64,000 bases of DNA, from positions 1 through 64,000 of the forward strand of contig JARGPI010000010.1 of NCBI GenBank assembly GCA_029213005.1, read 5' to 3'. Below the pieces are notes generated by a model. The model was not told where the DNA came from, did no database searches, and saw only the letters and a list, made by a program, of their open reading frames with translations. Positions within the stretch are counted from its first letter, which is position 1; each line of letters opens with the position of its first letter. A program made the position numbers and the translations under genes. This stretch comes from Verrucomicrobiales bacterium. Lineage in GTDB: Bacteria; Verrucomicrobiota; Verrucomicrobiia; Verrucomicrobiales; DEV007. This document shows positions 54,701 through 62,460 of the stretch, one piece after another.

Positions 54701-54854
54701 TCATCCGCATCGTCGGAAAAATATTCTTCTCGATCGTCAGCATCGAAATAATGCCGCCGAGAAGAAGCACCAACATGCTCAGATTGGCCGCCACCGGATT
54801 TCTGACAAACCAGGCAATGGCCCCGGATTCGCTGTTGCGAGGTTTTCCGGTCAT
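51747..54854 (-). CDS. RND efflux transporter (AcrB/HAE1 type)
   Basis: A 1035-residue inner-membrane proton antiporter with the standard plan of twelve helices and two large periplasmic loops. The start is PVAANLSMLVLLLGGIISMLTIEKNIFP. The fourth helix has the proton-relay pair in LGIVVDDAIVIAENI, and the second half has the matching GVVVNDSLVFVDFVNRGRARG. Its start overlaps the adaptor stop by four bases (ATGA), so the two are coupled. There is no outer-membrane channel gene beside it. Substrate class (drugs or lipids rather than metals) is inferred only from the family. Confidence 0.95.
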   Translation of the reverse strand: MTGKPRNSESGAIAWFVRNPVAANLSMLVLLLGGIISMLTIEKNIFPTMRMNHIFIEVAVPGAAPAEIEQGVVIKIEEAVREVEGIGRVFSRSAEDLGVVQVDIMHGFDSAEVMDEVSSAVNAISGFPDRARKPIIRKAAVDGDEVISVQLYGELDEKSMTMLMKSVRREILHLPGVSQAEIEDSRDFEISVEVSPEKLRRHNITIPEVVAAIQSNSTDLSGGSLRSDGSSIRLRGRGPAVHGDDFRAIPLREGVNSRGITIGDVAEVNDGFVETDSYVHFDGEPSLSLMVRSVPGENILRTAREVKKYVSAKNENLPESVKLSCWTDASGYLKGRINLMVHNLGIGALLVFLVLLVFLQLRLAFWVIVGIPVAFCGAIFLMPFFDVSINMISIFGFILVLGIVVDDAIVIAENIHTTVEKYGAGAKSVIAGANEVALPATFGVITTIVAFLPMTRVSGSLGPIWMSIGAVVMLSLAFSLIESKWILPAHLLHLKPENSKNTNRWYDLPRLAVDRLLNRFIDKVYRPLLKLALRLRYLTIGVFVCILALCVFALYSGVVRFVFFPELPSDYMIAKLEMASGTSAEATGRELRKIESALRKVDQESGSKESNLLHIRTRLLEAGSGEFFVELSPSETRTVSVHELAAGWSREIGEIPGAVSFTVETSLLADDGAAVNIELTGSDLEQLKAAGDRLKETLEGYVGILNAKNSVTENSRELTLTLTPQGRAAGLNTASVIEQVRAGFHGVEAQRIQRGGDEVKVMVRYPGSGRDSEYHLKEMWLRTPDGNQIPFKNAVNVEYTSSISVVERVNGVRLARVTAAADKSIAEPGKIASRLVKNFPGDVLEKEFPGVSMELAGQNKEELKSIKELLQGFIIAVFCIYACMAVPLRSYVQPLIIMAVIPFGFTGAIVGHMMLGLPFSVLSLCGIIALAGVVVNDSLVFVDFVNRGRARGLKASEAAREAGAARFRAIFLTSLTTFIGLIPIILEKSVQAVMVIPMAVTLAFGILFATVITLFLLPALYLVIEDLSRKPKSQT

Positions 54855-56035
54855 TGTTCCCCTTCGGAAAGACTTTCCATAATCACCTCAACTTTCTCGC
54901 CTTCATAGGCAAGATGGGGTGAGGTGAGAACCACGATATCGTCTTGATTCAGCCCCCTCACATAGATGTGATCTTTAGTTTCGTGAACCACCTCCACCTG
55001 CCGGACAGATATAGATTTCTGATTGCTCACCAAAACCAACTCCCGCTCATTGCGAAGCGCTTCACGAGGCAACTCTACAAGATTCTCAACCGCCTCACTC
55101 TCCATCTCCACCGACACATACTCGCCCAGGGTAACCGGCGCTTCGCCTCCATTGTCCTCCGAGATCCAGAGATAGGGATCGTCCACTCTCGCGACCGCAT
55201 ACAGAGAGCGGGTACTTTCATCAATCACATTTTCAGTCCGGACCATAGCGGCACGCCTCTCACCATTAGCACCCCGAATGACCACCGACCCACCTTTTCC
55301 CTCCGCGTCCTTAGCCGGACCGACAGGGAGCTTCAATAGCTTTACTTCCCTCAGCTCAAGCGGAACCCGGACTTCTGCAAAATCAACCGACGCCAGAGCG
55401 GCAACCACCATCCCCGGCGTTACAAATTGCCCCATATCAGCATGCTTCTTCATCAGCAGCGCATTGAAAGGGGCCCGAACCTCAGTACGACCCAATTTGG
55501 TTTCCGCACTCTCCAATTCCGCTTTCGCAACGTCAAGATTGGTGCGTGCTACAGTCAGTTGAGTTTCTCTCGCGACGTCAGCCGGCGGCGTCTTCGAGCG
55601 TCCATAGCGATCCTTCCATTTATCGATCGCCTCTTCGCTGAGCCGCTCCTCCTCTTTAAGAAGCTTTTCCCGCATCGAAACATTCGACTTGGCAATTTTT
55701 GCAGCCGTCTCATAATCAGACGGGTCAATTTTAAGAAGCAAATCTCCTTTTCTAAAAAACTCACCCGGGAAAAATCGATCGCTTACCTCGACAATTTTAC
55801 CGGCAACTTCAGCTGAGATTCCAGATTGCGTTTCCGCCCTGACAAATCCACCTGACTCCACCCGGATCCGAGTGGCTGCCGGAGACACTTGAATCCCCCT
55901 GACGATCCGATGCTTCACAACAGGTGCGGGAGGGTCCGGAATACTAACGGGCTTTTCCTCCCCAGGAGCTACCATTACGGCAACCCCGACAAAAACACAT
56001 AGTATCGACAATGATGTATATATGACCGGTTTCAA
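54851..56035 (-). CDS. RND periplasmic adaptor (HlyD/MFP family)
   Basis: A 394-residue adaptor with an N-terminal membrane anchor (about 5-25). The order is lipoyl half (AEVAGKIVEVSDRFFPGEFFRKGDLLLKIDPSDY), alpha-hairpin (about 110-190, ESAETKLGRTEVRAPFNALLMK), lipoyl second half, beta-barrel and membrane-proximal domain. It links the RND pump to an outer-membrane channel. Gene order is EF-hand protein, adaptor, pump, with 18 bases and then a 4-base overlap. Confidence 0.94.
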   Translation of the reverse strand: MKPVIYTSLSILCVFVGVAVMVAPGEEKPVSIPDPPAPVVKHRIVRGIQVSPAATRIRVESGGFVRAETQSGISAEVAGKIVEVSDRFFPGEFFRKGDLLLKIDPSDYETAAKIAKSNVSMREKLLKEEERLSEEAIDKWKDRYGRSKTPPADVARETQLTVARTNLDVAKAELESAETKLGRTEVRAPFNALLMKKHADMGQFVTPGMVVAALASVDFAEVRVPLELREVKLLKLPVGPAKDAEGKGGSVVIRGANGERRAAMVRTENVIDESTRSLYAVARVDDPYLWISEDNGGEAPVTLGEYVSVEMESEAVENLVELPREALRNERELVLVSNQKSISVRQVEVVHETKDHIYVRGLNQDDIVVLTSPHLAYEGEKVEVIMESLSEGEQ

Positions 56036-56053
56036 TAGGAAGAGTATAACCGG

Positions 56054-56452
56054 TTAAGAAGGGGTTGCCTCCTGCTTATTTTCCATTGCGATAAACATAT
56101 CGAGATATCCGACCAGTTCTTCTTTGGTCAGAATCCCATCCTTGTTCAAATCGATAGCAGGGTTTTTCTTCTTCAGAGTTCGCAGCAAAAAGTCCTTCTC
56201 CGAAGTTTTGCCCGGCTCCATTTTTTTATCGAGATGATTTCTAAGCTCCAAAAGCGAGAGCGCTTTATCACCGTCGGTATCAGCTTTACGGAACAGTTTG
56301 TACAATTTTCCTGCCCAAAGCTCCAATTCAGCTTTTTCCTTTTCCCTGCGTTCGAGGGACTCGAGCCCCTGCTCCTGAGCAGAAAGAAAACCGCTCAAAA
56401 AGAATACTGACAAAAGAATTAATAATGATTTCATAAGAATGATCTGATTCAC
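56054..56452 (-). CDS. Exported EF-hand protein
   Basis: A 132-residue protein (126 from the second Met, 56434, which gives a cleaner signal peptide ending LSAQE). Two EF-hand loops are visible: DTDGDKALSLLE and DLNKDGILTKEE, both with Ca2+-ligand acids at positions 1, 3, 5 and 12. It precedes the RND adaptor gene by 18 bases in the same direction. Such calmodulin-like periplasmic proteins are common in this phylum but are unusual as the first gene of an efflux operon; a Ca2+-buffer or sensor role is a guess. Confidence 0.85.
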   Translation of the reverse strand: MNQIILMKSLLILLSVFFLSGFLSAQEQGLESLERREKEKAELELWAGKLYKLFRKADTDGDKALSLLELRNHLDKKMEPGKTSEKDFLLRTLKKKNPAIDLNKDGILTKEELVGYLDMFIAMENKQEATPS

Positions 56453-56653
56453 CTACCTCAACCGTACTATTTACTGTTAGTACAATCGCATCATCAGGCT
56501 ACCACATTACACGTTCATCGGTTTTATTATTGTAAACGTTAGACAATATATCTTATCAGGTTTATTTTCGAAATGAAAATAATTGTTTTTATGACATTTT
56601 ACCTAGCTGAAACACTTTCATTTTTTAATATATCGTTTCAGTAAACAATCAGG

Positions 56654-59600
56654 ATGGAGCAAATTGGAGTAATAGCTATCGCGGAGGTGGGCGCCCACCC
56701 TGAAAGAGCGGTGATCGCCACAAGTCGTGCCGGAGCAACGGGTTGCCTTACCATTGACGGCCCAAACCAGGTACCGCAGACCCTCTTGAGACTGGATTTC
56801 ATTAGTCGATTTACTGACCGCCCTGTCGCTATCTTACTTTCCTCCGTCACCCCTTCCGACATCATTCCTCTTACCGAATGGCAGGGCGTAAACCCTATAG
56901 ATTTTATCATAGCGGCCAGCGAGGCTGCCTCACTAGATAATTGGGCAAAATTCTTTTCCGACAAGAGCCTCGATTTCACTGTGCAAGTTGCAAGATGTGT
57001 AGATGGCGTTACCGCTGCCCAAATCGGTGCAAAATGCATAGTTTTAAAAGGGGCTGAAAGTGGTGGGTTCACGGCAGATGAAACGGCCTTTGTTCTGACT
57101 CAGAAATGGAGTAAGACCGCAGCTGAGAATATCATAGAGATCCCCTTTTTTGTGCAGGGTGGAATCGGGCTCAATACCGCGGCAGCGGCGGTCGCAGGAG
57201 GGGCATCCGGAGTGGTGTTGGACAGCCAGCTGTTACTCGCCAGAGAATCTGAACTGGATACCGGTCTGCAAACCTGGATCCGTGGCTCGGACGGAAGCGA
57301 GATCACGAATGTGAAGGGCTGGAATTTCTTTCATCGCCCAAATTGCGAGGTAATCAAAAAGCTACAGACCGTTGAAATTCCAAGTTCGAAAACCGTAGCT
57401 GAACTTTTAGCAGGTACCGATGGGAACTGCTATCGCTTTGGACAGGATGTATGTCTGGCCGCTCCGCTGGCTGAGCAATTCGTCACCGTTGGCGGTATCG
57501 TTCAAGGTATTCAAACTTCCGTAACCGAGAGTATGGCAACAGCCGCCCAACTTCGTCATCTCGGGGAAGACTCGGAATTCGCTGCCGGTCACGGTATCAA
57601 ATACCCGATTTTGCAGGGTCCAATGACTCGGGTCAGCGACACCGCCGCCTTCGCGCATGCGGTTTCGTCGAATGGCGGGCTTTCTTTTCTGGCTCTCGCC
57701 GTAATGCGTAAGGCCGAGGTGGAAAACCTCCTTTCAGAGGCAAAGCCCAAACTCCACGGCATGTCGTGGGGCGTGGGCATCCTCGGCTTTCTGCCTGCTG
57801 AAATTCGTGCGGAACAGACCGAAGCCATCCTGAAACACAAACCTCCCTACGCAATTATTGCCGGGGGACGTCCTGATCAGGCCAAAAAATTTGAGGACGA
57901 AGGTATCGCGACCTATCTCCATGTTCCTTCGCCGGGTCTGTTGACCACATTTCTGCGCCAGGGCGCGAAACGTTTTATTTTCGAAGGCCGTGAATGTGGC
58001 GGCCACGTCGGGCCTAGATCGAGCTTTGCGTTATGGCAGTCCGCTTGCGATATTATTATCGAGCAGTTCGACAAAAAGCCGATCAAAGATCTGCATTTGG
58101 TTTTCGCCGGTGGTATTCACGACGAGATTTCCTCAGCAATGATTGCCGCGATGACCGCTCCTCTCGCGAAGCGCGGTGTCAAGATTGGCCTGCTGATGGG
58201 CACGGCTTATCTTTTTACGAAGGAAGCCGTCGAATCCGGTGCGATCGTAGCCCGGTTCCAAAAGGAGGCACTGGAATGCAGTGATACCGTTCTCCTGCAA
58301 ACCGGTCCGGGGCATGCCATCCGTTGCGTGAAGACTCCGTATTGCGAGACATTTCAGGAAGAAAAATTGCGACTGGAGAAAGAAGGCGCGTCCAAAGAGG
58401 ATATCGTCCGGAATCTTGAGGGAATGAATATCGGCCGACTTCGGGTAGCCTCAAAAGGGGTTGATCGTAAAAAATCGGAAAACTCTGCGACGCGGATGTT
58501 AGTCGGTATTCCCGAGGAGGAGCAATACGATCGCGGTATGTATATGATCGGCCAGATTGCCGCTCTGGAAGACAAAGTCATTTCGATGGCAGATCTTCAT
58601 GAGCGGGTTAGTAATGGCGGCATGAAGCGGCTCGATTCGTTTGCGACAGCCCCGGCTAAAGTCATCAGCGAACCGAAACCGGCAAGCGATGTCGCTATCA
58701 TCGGGATGTCCTGTTTTTATCCCGATGCTAACAGCCTTGAAGAGTACTGGCATAATATCCTCGACCGGCACAGTGCGGTCCGTGAGATCCCCGAGACGCA
58801 CTGGGATTGGCGCCTGTTCTACGATGAAGATCCCAAGACCAAAGACCGCATCGTTTCAAAGTGGGGCGGTTTTGTCAAAGACATCCCTTTTGATCCGCTA
58901 CGCTATGGCATCACTCCGAAAAGTATGGAGGCGATTGAGCCACTGCAGCTACTCTCACTCGAAGCCGTCCATCACGCCCTGATCGACGCCGGGTATGAAA
59001 AGCGTCCTTTCAACCGTGACAAAACCGCCTGCATTGTAGGTATCGGCGGCGGAGCGGGACCGAAGTCCGTAGCCTACGGGTTTCGGACCTGTATGAGGTT
59101 GGCCGATTTCTTCGAGGATATGCCGATCTACTCGGACGAAATCATCTCCCGCGCCGGAAAGGTTTTACCCGAGTGGACCGAAGACTCGTTCCCCGGATTT
59201 TTATCAAATATCTGTTCCGGCCGGGTATCAAACCGCTTCAATTTCGGCGGTTCCAACTATGCGATAGATGCGGCCTGCGCATCCAGTCTTGCATCATTGG
59301 ATGCCTGCGTCCGCGAATTGGAATCAGGGGATGCTGATATGGCAATCGCTATGGGCTCGGACGCGGTCCAGACGCCATTTTCCTATATGGCGTTCAGCAA
59401 GACTCACGCTCTATCAAGGCAGGGCCGCAGCCGACCGTTCGATGCAGAGGGCGACGGTATCGTCCTTTCAGAGGGAGTCGGCGTGGTCGTTCTGAAACGC
59501 CTTGCTGACGCCGAACGTGATGGTGATCGAATTTATGCAGTGATTAAGGGCGTAGGTTCCTCCAGTGATGGCAAAGCCCTCGGGCTGACGGCTCCGAATG

Positions 59601-62419
59601 CCCTCGGACAAATTCGCGCACTGGACCGGGCTTACCAGAAAGCCAACGTCCGGCCGGATGAAGTCGAGTTAATCGAGGCTCACGGCACCGGAACCGTGGT
59701 CGGCGATAGAACGGAAGCCACTTCGCTATCTACCGTCATGCACAATTCCGGGGCCCGACGGCAATCCTGTGCGCTGGGTTCCGTGAAATCAATGATCGGT
59801 CACACCAAGTGTGCCGCCGGTATTGCAGGCCTGATCAAGACAGCTAAAGCGCTGCACCATAAAGTGATACCACCGACCCTGGTGGAGACGCCGAATCCGA
59901 CGGCAAATTTTGGAGAGAGTGCCCTATACTTGAACACCCAGTTGCGGCCGTGGGTTCATAACTCCGACTCACCCAGAATCGCGGGTGTCAGCGCGTTTGG
60001 CTTCGGCGGCACCAATTACCACACCGTGCTTTCGGAGTACAAGAGCGAATTAAGAGACAACGATACCTCGGTAGTCCGACAGTGGCCCACTGAACTGTTT
60101 TTCTGGCGCGATGAAAAAGAAAAACTTAGCGGAGAGCTCGCTGGTTTTATTACTAAACTGAAGAATTCCCAAGCGGATCTTCATCTAGGTGAACTGGCAG
60201 CAGCAGTGAATCGAAAGGCTCAGAAATCCGGGGCCACGGTAGCGATTGTAGCAAAGAGCCGCGAAGATCTCCTGAAGAAACTGGACACAGTTAGCAGGAA
60301 GATCGCCAGCTCAGAATCTTACGAAGATCCCACGGGAATTCTCTATCGGGAAAAACCTGCGAAAATCAGAAAGACGGGATTTCTTTTCGCCGGTCAGGGT
60401 TCTCAATACCCGAACATGCTGGCAGATCTCGCGGTTAATTTTCCCTGCGTTCGTGAGGCAGTCGATCTGGCCGATTCCATCGTCAGCAGCAAACTACCGA
60501 AACCACTCGGTCAATACATTTACCCACCGTCTTCATTCTCCGGTGACGAAGAGCAGCGTTCTAATGCAGATCTGGCGCAGACCGAAGTCGCTCAACCTGC
60601 TCTGGGAGCCTGCGGCACAGGTATGGCACGGCTCCTGGCAAAATTCGGCATCCAGGCCGAGGCCTTTGCCGGACACTCCTACGGCGAGTTTGCGGCGATG
60701 CACGCGGGTGGAGTCATCAGTGAGGCACAACTCTACGAAATATCCTTCCTGCGCGGGCAGGCCATTCGGGACCATCTTGAAGAAGGATCTGCAATGCTCG
60801 CGATCAAGGCCGGCGCCGCCGAGGTTCGCGAACTGATCACCGATGAACCGGAAATTTATCTGGCCAACATCAACTCGCCCACCCAGACGGTCGTTTCCCT
60901 CGCAGAATCAAAGCTGGTAGCGTTTCAGGAAAAACTTACGGCTAAAGCAATCGAATCCCGGCGGATTCCGGTCGCCTGCGGGTTTCATTCGCCATTCGTA
61001 GAGAAAGCATCGTCGCAGTTGGAGCAAAGTCTCGAGAGACTTACTTTCGCTGGTGATACCGACAACGCGATCTATTCCAACCATTCGACAAAGCGTTATC
61101 CCACGGCAACCTCAGAGCAGAAATCTCTACTGGCCCGTCACCTCACAGGAACCGTCGACTTTCAGGGCATGCTTGAAACGATGCATACTGACGGGGTCGA
61201 CCTGTTTATCGAACTTGGCCCCGGCTCTGTTCTCAGCGGTCTGTGTCGTGAAATCTTTGGCGACACAGAGGTCTATTCGCTTTCTACCGACCAAAAGGGT
61301 CGCCACGGCGTCACTCAGATCCAGTTTTTGCTCGGCAAGCTTTTGACACTCGGGCTCACCCCCGATACCGGATACCTCTCTCGAATTAGAAACCTCAGAA
61401 CGGTATCGGTAGACAAAATTCTGAATCCGACCGAATCCGCCGCAAATCCAAATATGTGGATGGTAAATGGCGTCCGCAGCAAGCCGGTTAATCAACCGGA
61501 ACCTCTTCTGCTCGGTCAGCCCCACCCGAATTTGAAGAAGGATCAAATCGAAAAGATTTTGAAGTCTGAACCAGTAAAGAAAGCACCAAAAAAATCCACT
61601 CCGGAACCCACTCCACCAAAAGCTTCCAAGCCTGAAAATCCGATATCGATGAAAAACGGACACTCGACACCCGCCACAACTCAGCCGGTTTACACTAATG
61701 GAAACGGTCATCACCCTACGCCGCAGCCGGTAGCGCATCCTCAGGGAGCAGACCAGGTCATGCTCGGTTTCCAGAACTTAATGTCACAATTCCTCGATAC
61801 CCAGAGAGCGATAATGACGGCCTATCTGAACGGCGACACATCAGCTCCGACTATGCCAGTTGCCCAGGCTCCCCTGCCGCAAATCCAGCCTCGGCCGGCT
61901 GTTGCACCAGCTCCAGCTCCCACCCCTGTTACCGATGGCTCACAGTCTAACAGCAATACCATTTTCGAAACTAAGCGATCAATCCAACCAACCAATGGGG
62001 TTACTCAAAATGGTGGAGCGAGAGTGAATACCGTGAAAATTGACGAACCAAAGGTCGAGAAACCTGCGCCAGCGGAAGCAGACAGCACCTCCGAAGTTTC
62101 AATCGAAGCAGTCAATAAGCACCTTCTCGAAATCGTAGGGGAGAGAACCGGCTACCCGGAGGAAATGCTGGATGCAGACCTCGACCTGGAAGCCGATTTG
62201 GGTATTGATTCGATCAAGCGGGTCGAAATTCTAGGTGAACTCGCCGAGTTTATTATGCCGAACTCCACCGACATGGGTGAAGAGAGCAACCTCGATCTTG
62301 AAAAACTGTCCAGTCTCCGCTCGCTACAGCAAATCATCGATTACCTGAAAGAGTTTCTAGAATCATCGAAGATGGAAAAGGTCGCCAATGGCGACGCAAA
62401 AAAAAAACTGAAAGCGTAG
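56654..62419 (+). CDS. PUFA-type multidomain synthase: NPD-NPD-KS-AT-ACP
   Basis: A 1921-residue type I synthase of the PfaA/HglE kind. Residues about 1-240 form a degenerate nitropropane-dioxygenase (NPD)-like domain and 315-600 a second, better kept one (HGIKYPILQGPMTRVSD, GRECGGHVGPRSS), related to the PfaD enoyl reductase. The ketosynthase begins near 680 (DVAIIGMSCFYPD) with C875, H1010 and H1050. The acyltransferase begins near 1245 (GQGSQYPN) with S1342 in GHSYGEF. After a Pro/Lys-rich linker the single acyl-carrier domain has S1853 in LGIDSIKRVEI, the motif of PUFA-synthase carriers. It would build a long acyl chain on the carrier. The frame ends right after a run of ten A; the ketoreductase expected next lies in the -1 frame. 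Confidence 0.93.
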   Translation: MEQIGVIAIAEVGAHPERAVIATSRAGATGCLTIDGPNQVPQTLLRLDFISRFTDRPVAILLSSVTPSDIIPLTEWQGVNPIDFIIAASEAASLDNWAKFFSDKSLDFTVQVARCVDGVTAAQIGAKCIVLKGAESGGFTADETAFVLTQKWSKTAAENIIEIPFFVQGGIGLNTAAAAVAGGASGVVLDSQLLLARESELDTGLQTWIRGSDGSEITNVKGWNFFHRPNCEVIKKLQTVEIPSSKTVAELLAGTDGNCYRFGQDVCLAAPLAEQFVTVGGIVQGIQTSVTESMATAAQLRHLGEDSEFAAGHGIKYPILQGPMTRVSDTAAFAHAVSSNGGLSFLALAVMRKAEVENLLSEAKPKLHGMSWGVGILGFLPAEIRAEQTEAILKHKPPYAIIAGGRPDQAKKFEDEGIATYLHVPSPGLLTTFLRQGAKRFIFEGRECGGHVGPRSSFALWQSACDIIIEQFDKKPIKDLHLVFAGGIHDEISSAMIAAMTAPLAKRGVKIGLLMGTAYLFTKEAVESGAIVARFQKEALECSDTVLLQTGPGHAIRCVKTPYCETFQEEKLRLEKEGASKEDIVRNLEGMNIGRLRVASKGVDRKKSENSATRMLVGIPEEEQYDRGMYMIGQIAALEDKVISMADLHERVSNGGMKRLDSFATAPAKVISEPKPASDVAIIGMSCFYPDANSLEEYWHNILDRHSAVREIPETHWDWRLFYDEDPKTKDRIVSKWGGFVKDIPFDPLRYGITPKSMEAIEPLQLLSLEAVHHALIDAGYEKRPFNRDKTACIVGIGGGAGPKSVAYGFRTCMRLADFFEDMPIYSDEIISRAGKVLPEWTEDSFPGFLSNICSGRVSNRFNFGGSNYAIDAACASSLASLDACVRELESGDADMAIAMGSDAVQTPFSYMAFSKTHALSRQGRSRPFDAEGDGIVLSEGVGVVVLKRLADAERDGDRIYAVIKGVGSSSDGKALGLTAPNALGQIRALDRAYQKANVRPDEVELIEAHGTGTVVGDRTEATSLSTVMHNSGARRQSCALGSVKSMIGHTKCAAGIAGLIKTAKALHHKVIPPTLVETPNPTANFGESALYLNTQLRPWVHNSDSPRIAGVSAFGFGGTNYHTVLSEYKSELRDNDTSVVRQWPTELFFWRDEKEKLSGELAGFITKLKNSQADLHLGELAAAVNRKAQKSGATVAIVAKSREDLLKKLDTVSRKIASSESYEDPTGILYREKPAKIRKTGFLFAGQGSQYPNMLADLAVNFPCVREAVDLADSIVSSKLPKPLGQYIYPPSSFSGDEEQRSNADLAQTEVAQPALGACGTGMARLLAKFGIQAEAFAGHSYGEFAAMHAGGVISEAQLYEISFLRGQAIRDHLEEGSAMLAIKAGAAEVRELITDEPEIYLANINSPTQTVVSLAESKLVAFQEKLTAKAIESRRIPVACGFHSPFVEKASSQLEQSLERLTFAGDTDNAIYSNHSTKRYPTATSEQKSLLARHLTGTVDFQGMLETMHTDGVDLFIELGPGSVLSGLCREIFGDTEVYSLSTDQKGRHGVTQIQFLLGKLLTLGLTPDTGYLSRIRNLRTVSVDKILNPTESAANPNMWMVNGVRSKPVNQPEPLLLGQPHPNLKKDQIEKILKSEPVKKAPKKSTPEPTPPKASKPENPISMKNGHSTPATTQPVYTNGNGHHPTPQPVAHPQGADQVMLGFQNLMSQFLDTQRAIMTAYLNGDTSAPTMPVAQAPLPQIQPRPAVAPAPAPTPVTDGSQSNSNTIFETKRSIQPTNGVTQNGGARVNTVKIDEPKVEKPAPAEADSTSEVSIEAVNKHLLEIVGERTGYPEEMLDADLDLEADLGIDSIKRVEILGELAEFIMPNSTDMGEESNLDLEKLSSLRSLQQIIDYLKEFLESSKMEKVANGDAKKKLKA
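62398..62407 (+). repeat. Run of ten A at the synthase end
   Basis: A10 between GCGACGC and CTGAAAGCG. It is the longest A run in this gene. Reading -1 from here joins the synthase directly to the ketoreductase frame, which is open on both sides of the run (checked back to 62341). Confidence 0.9.
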
Positions 62420-62460
62420 CTGACGATCCGGGATTCGCCATTCAGCGCGGACTGGTCAGG

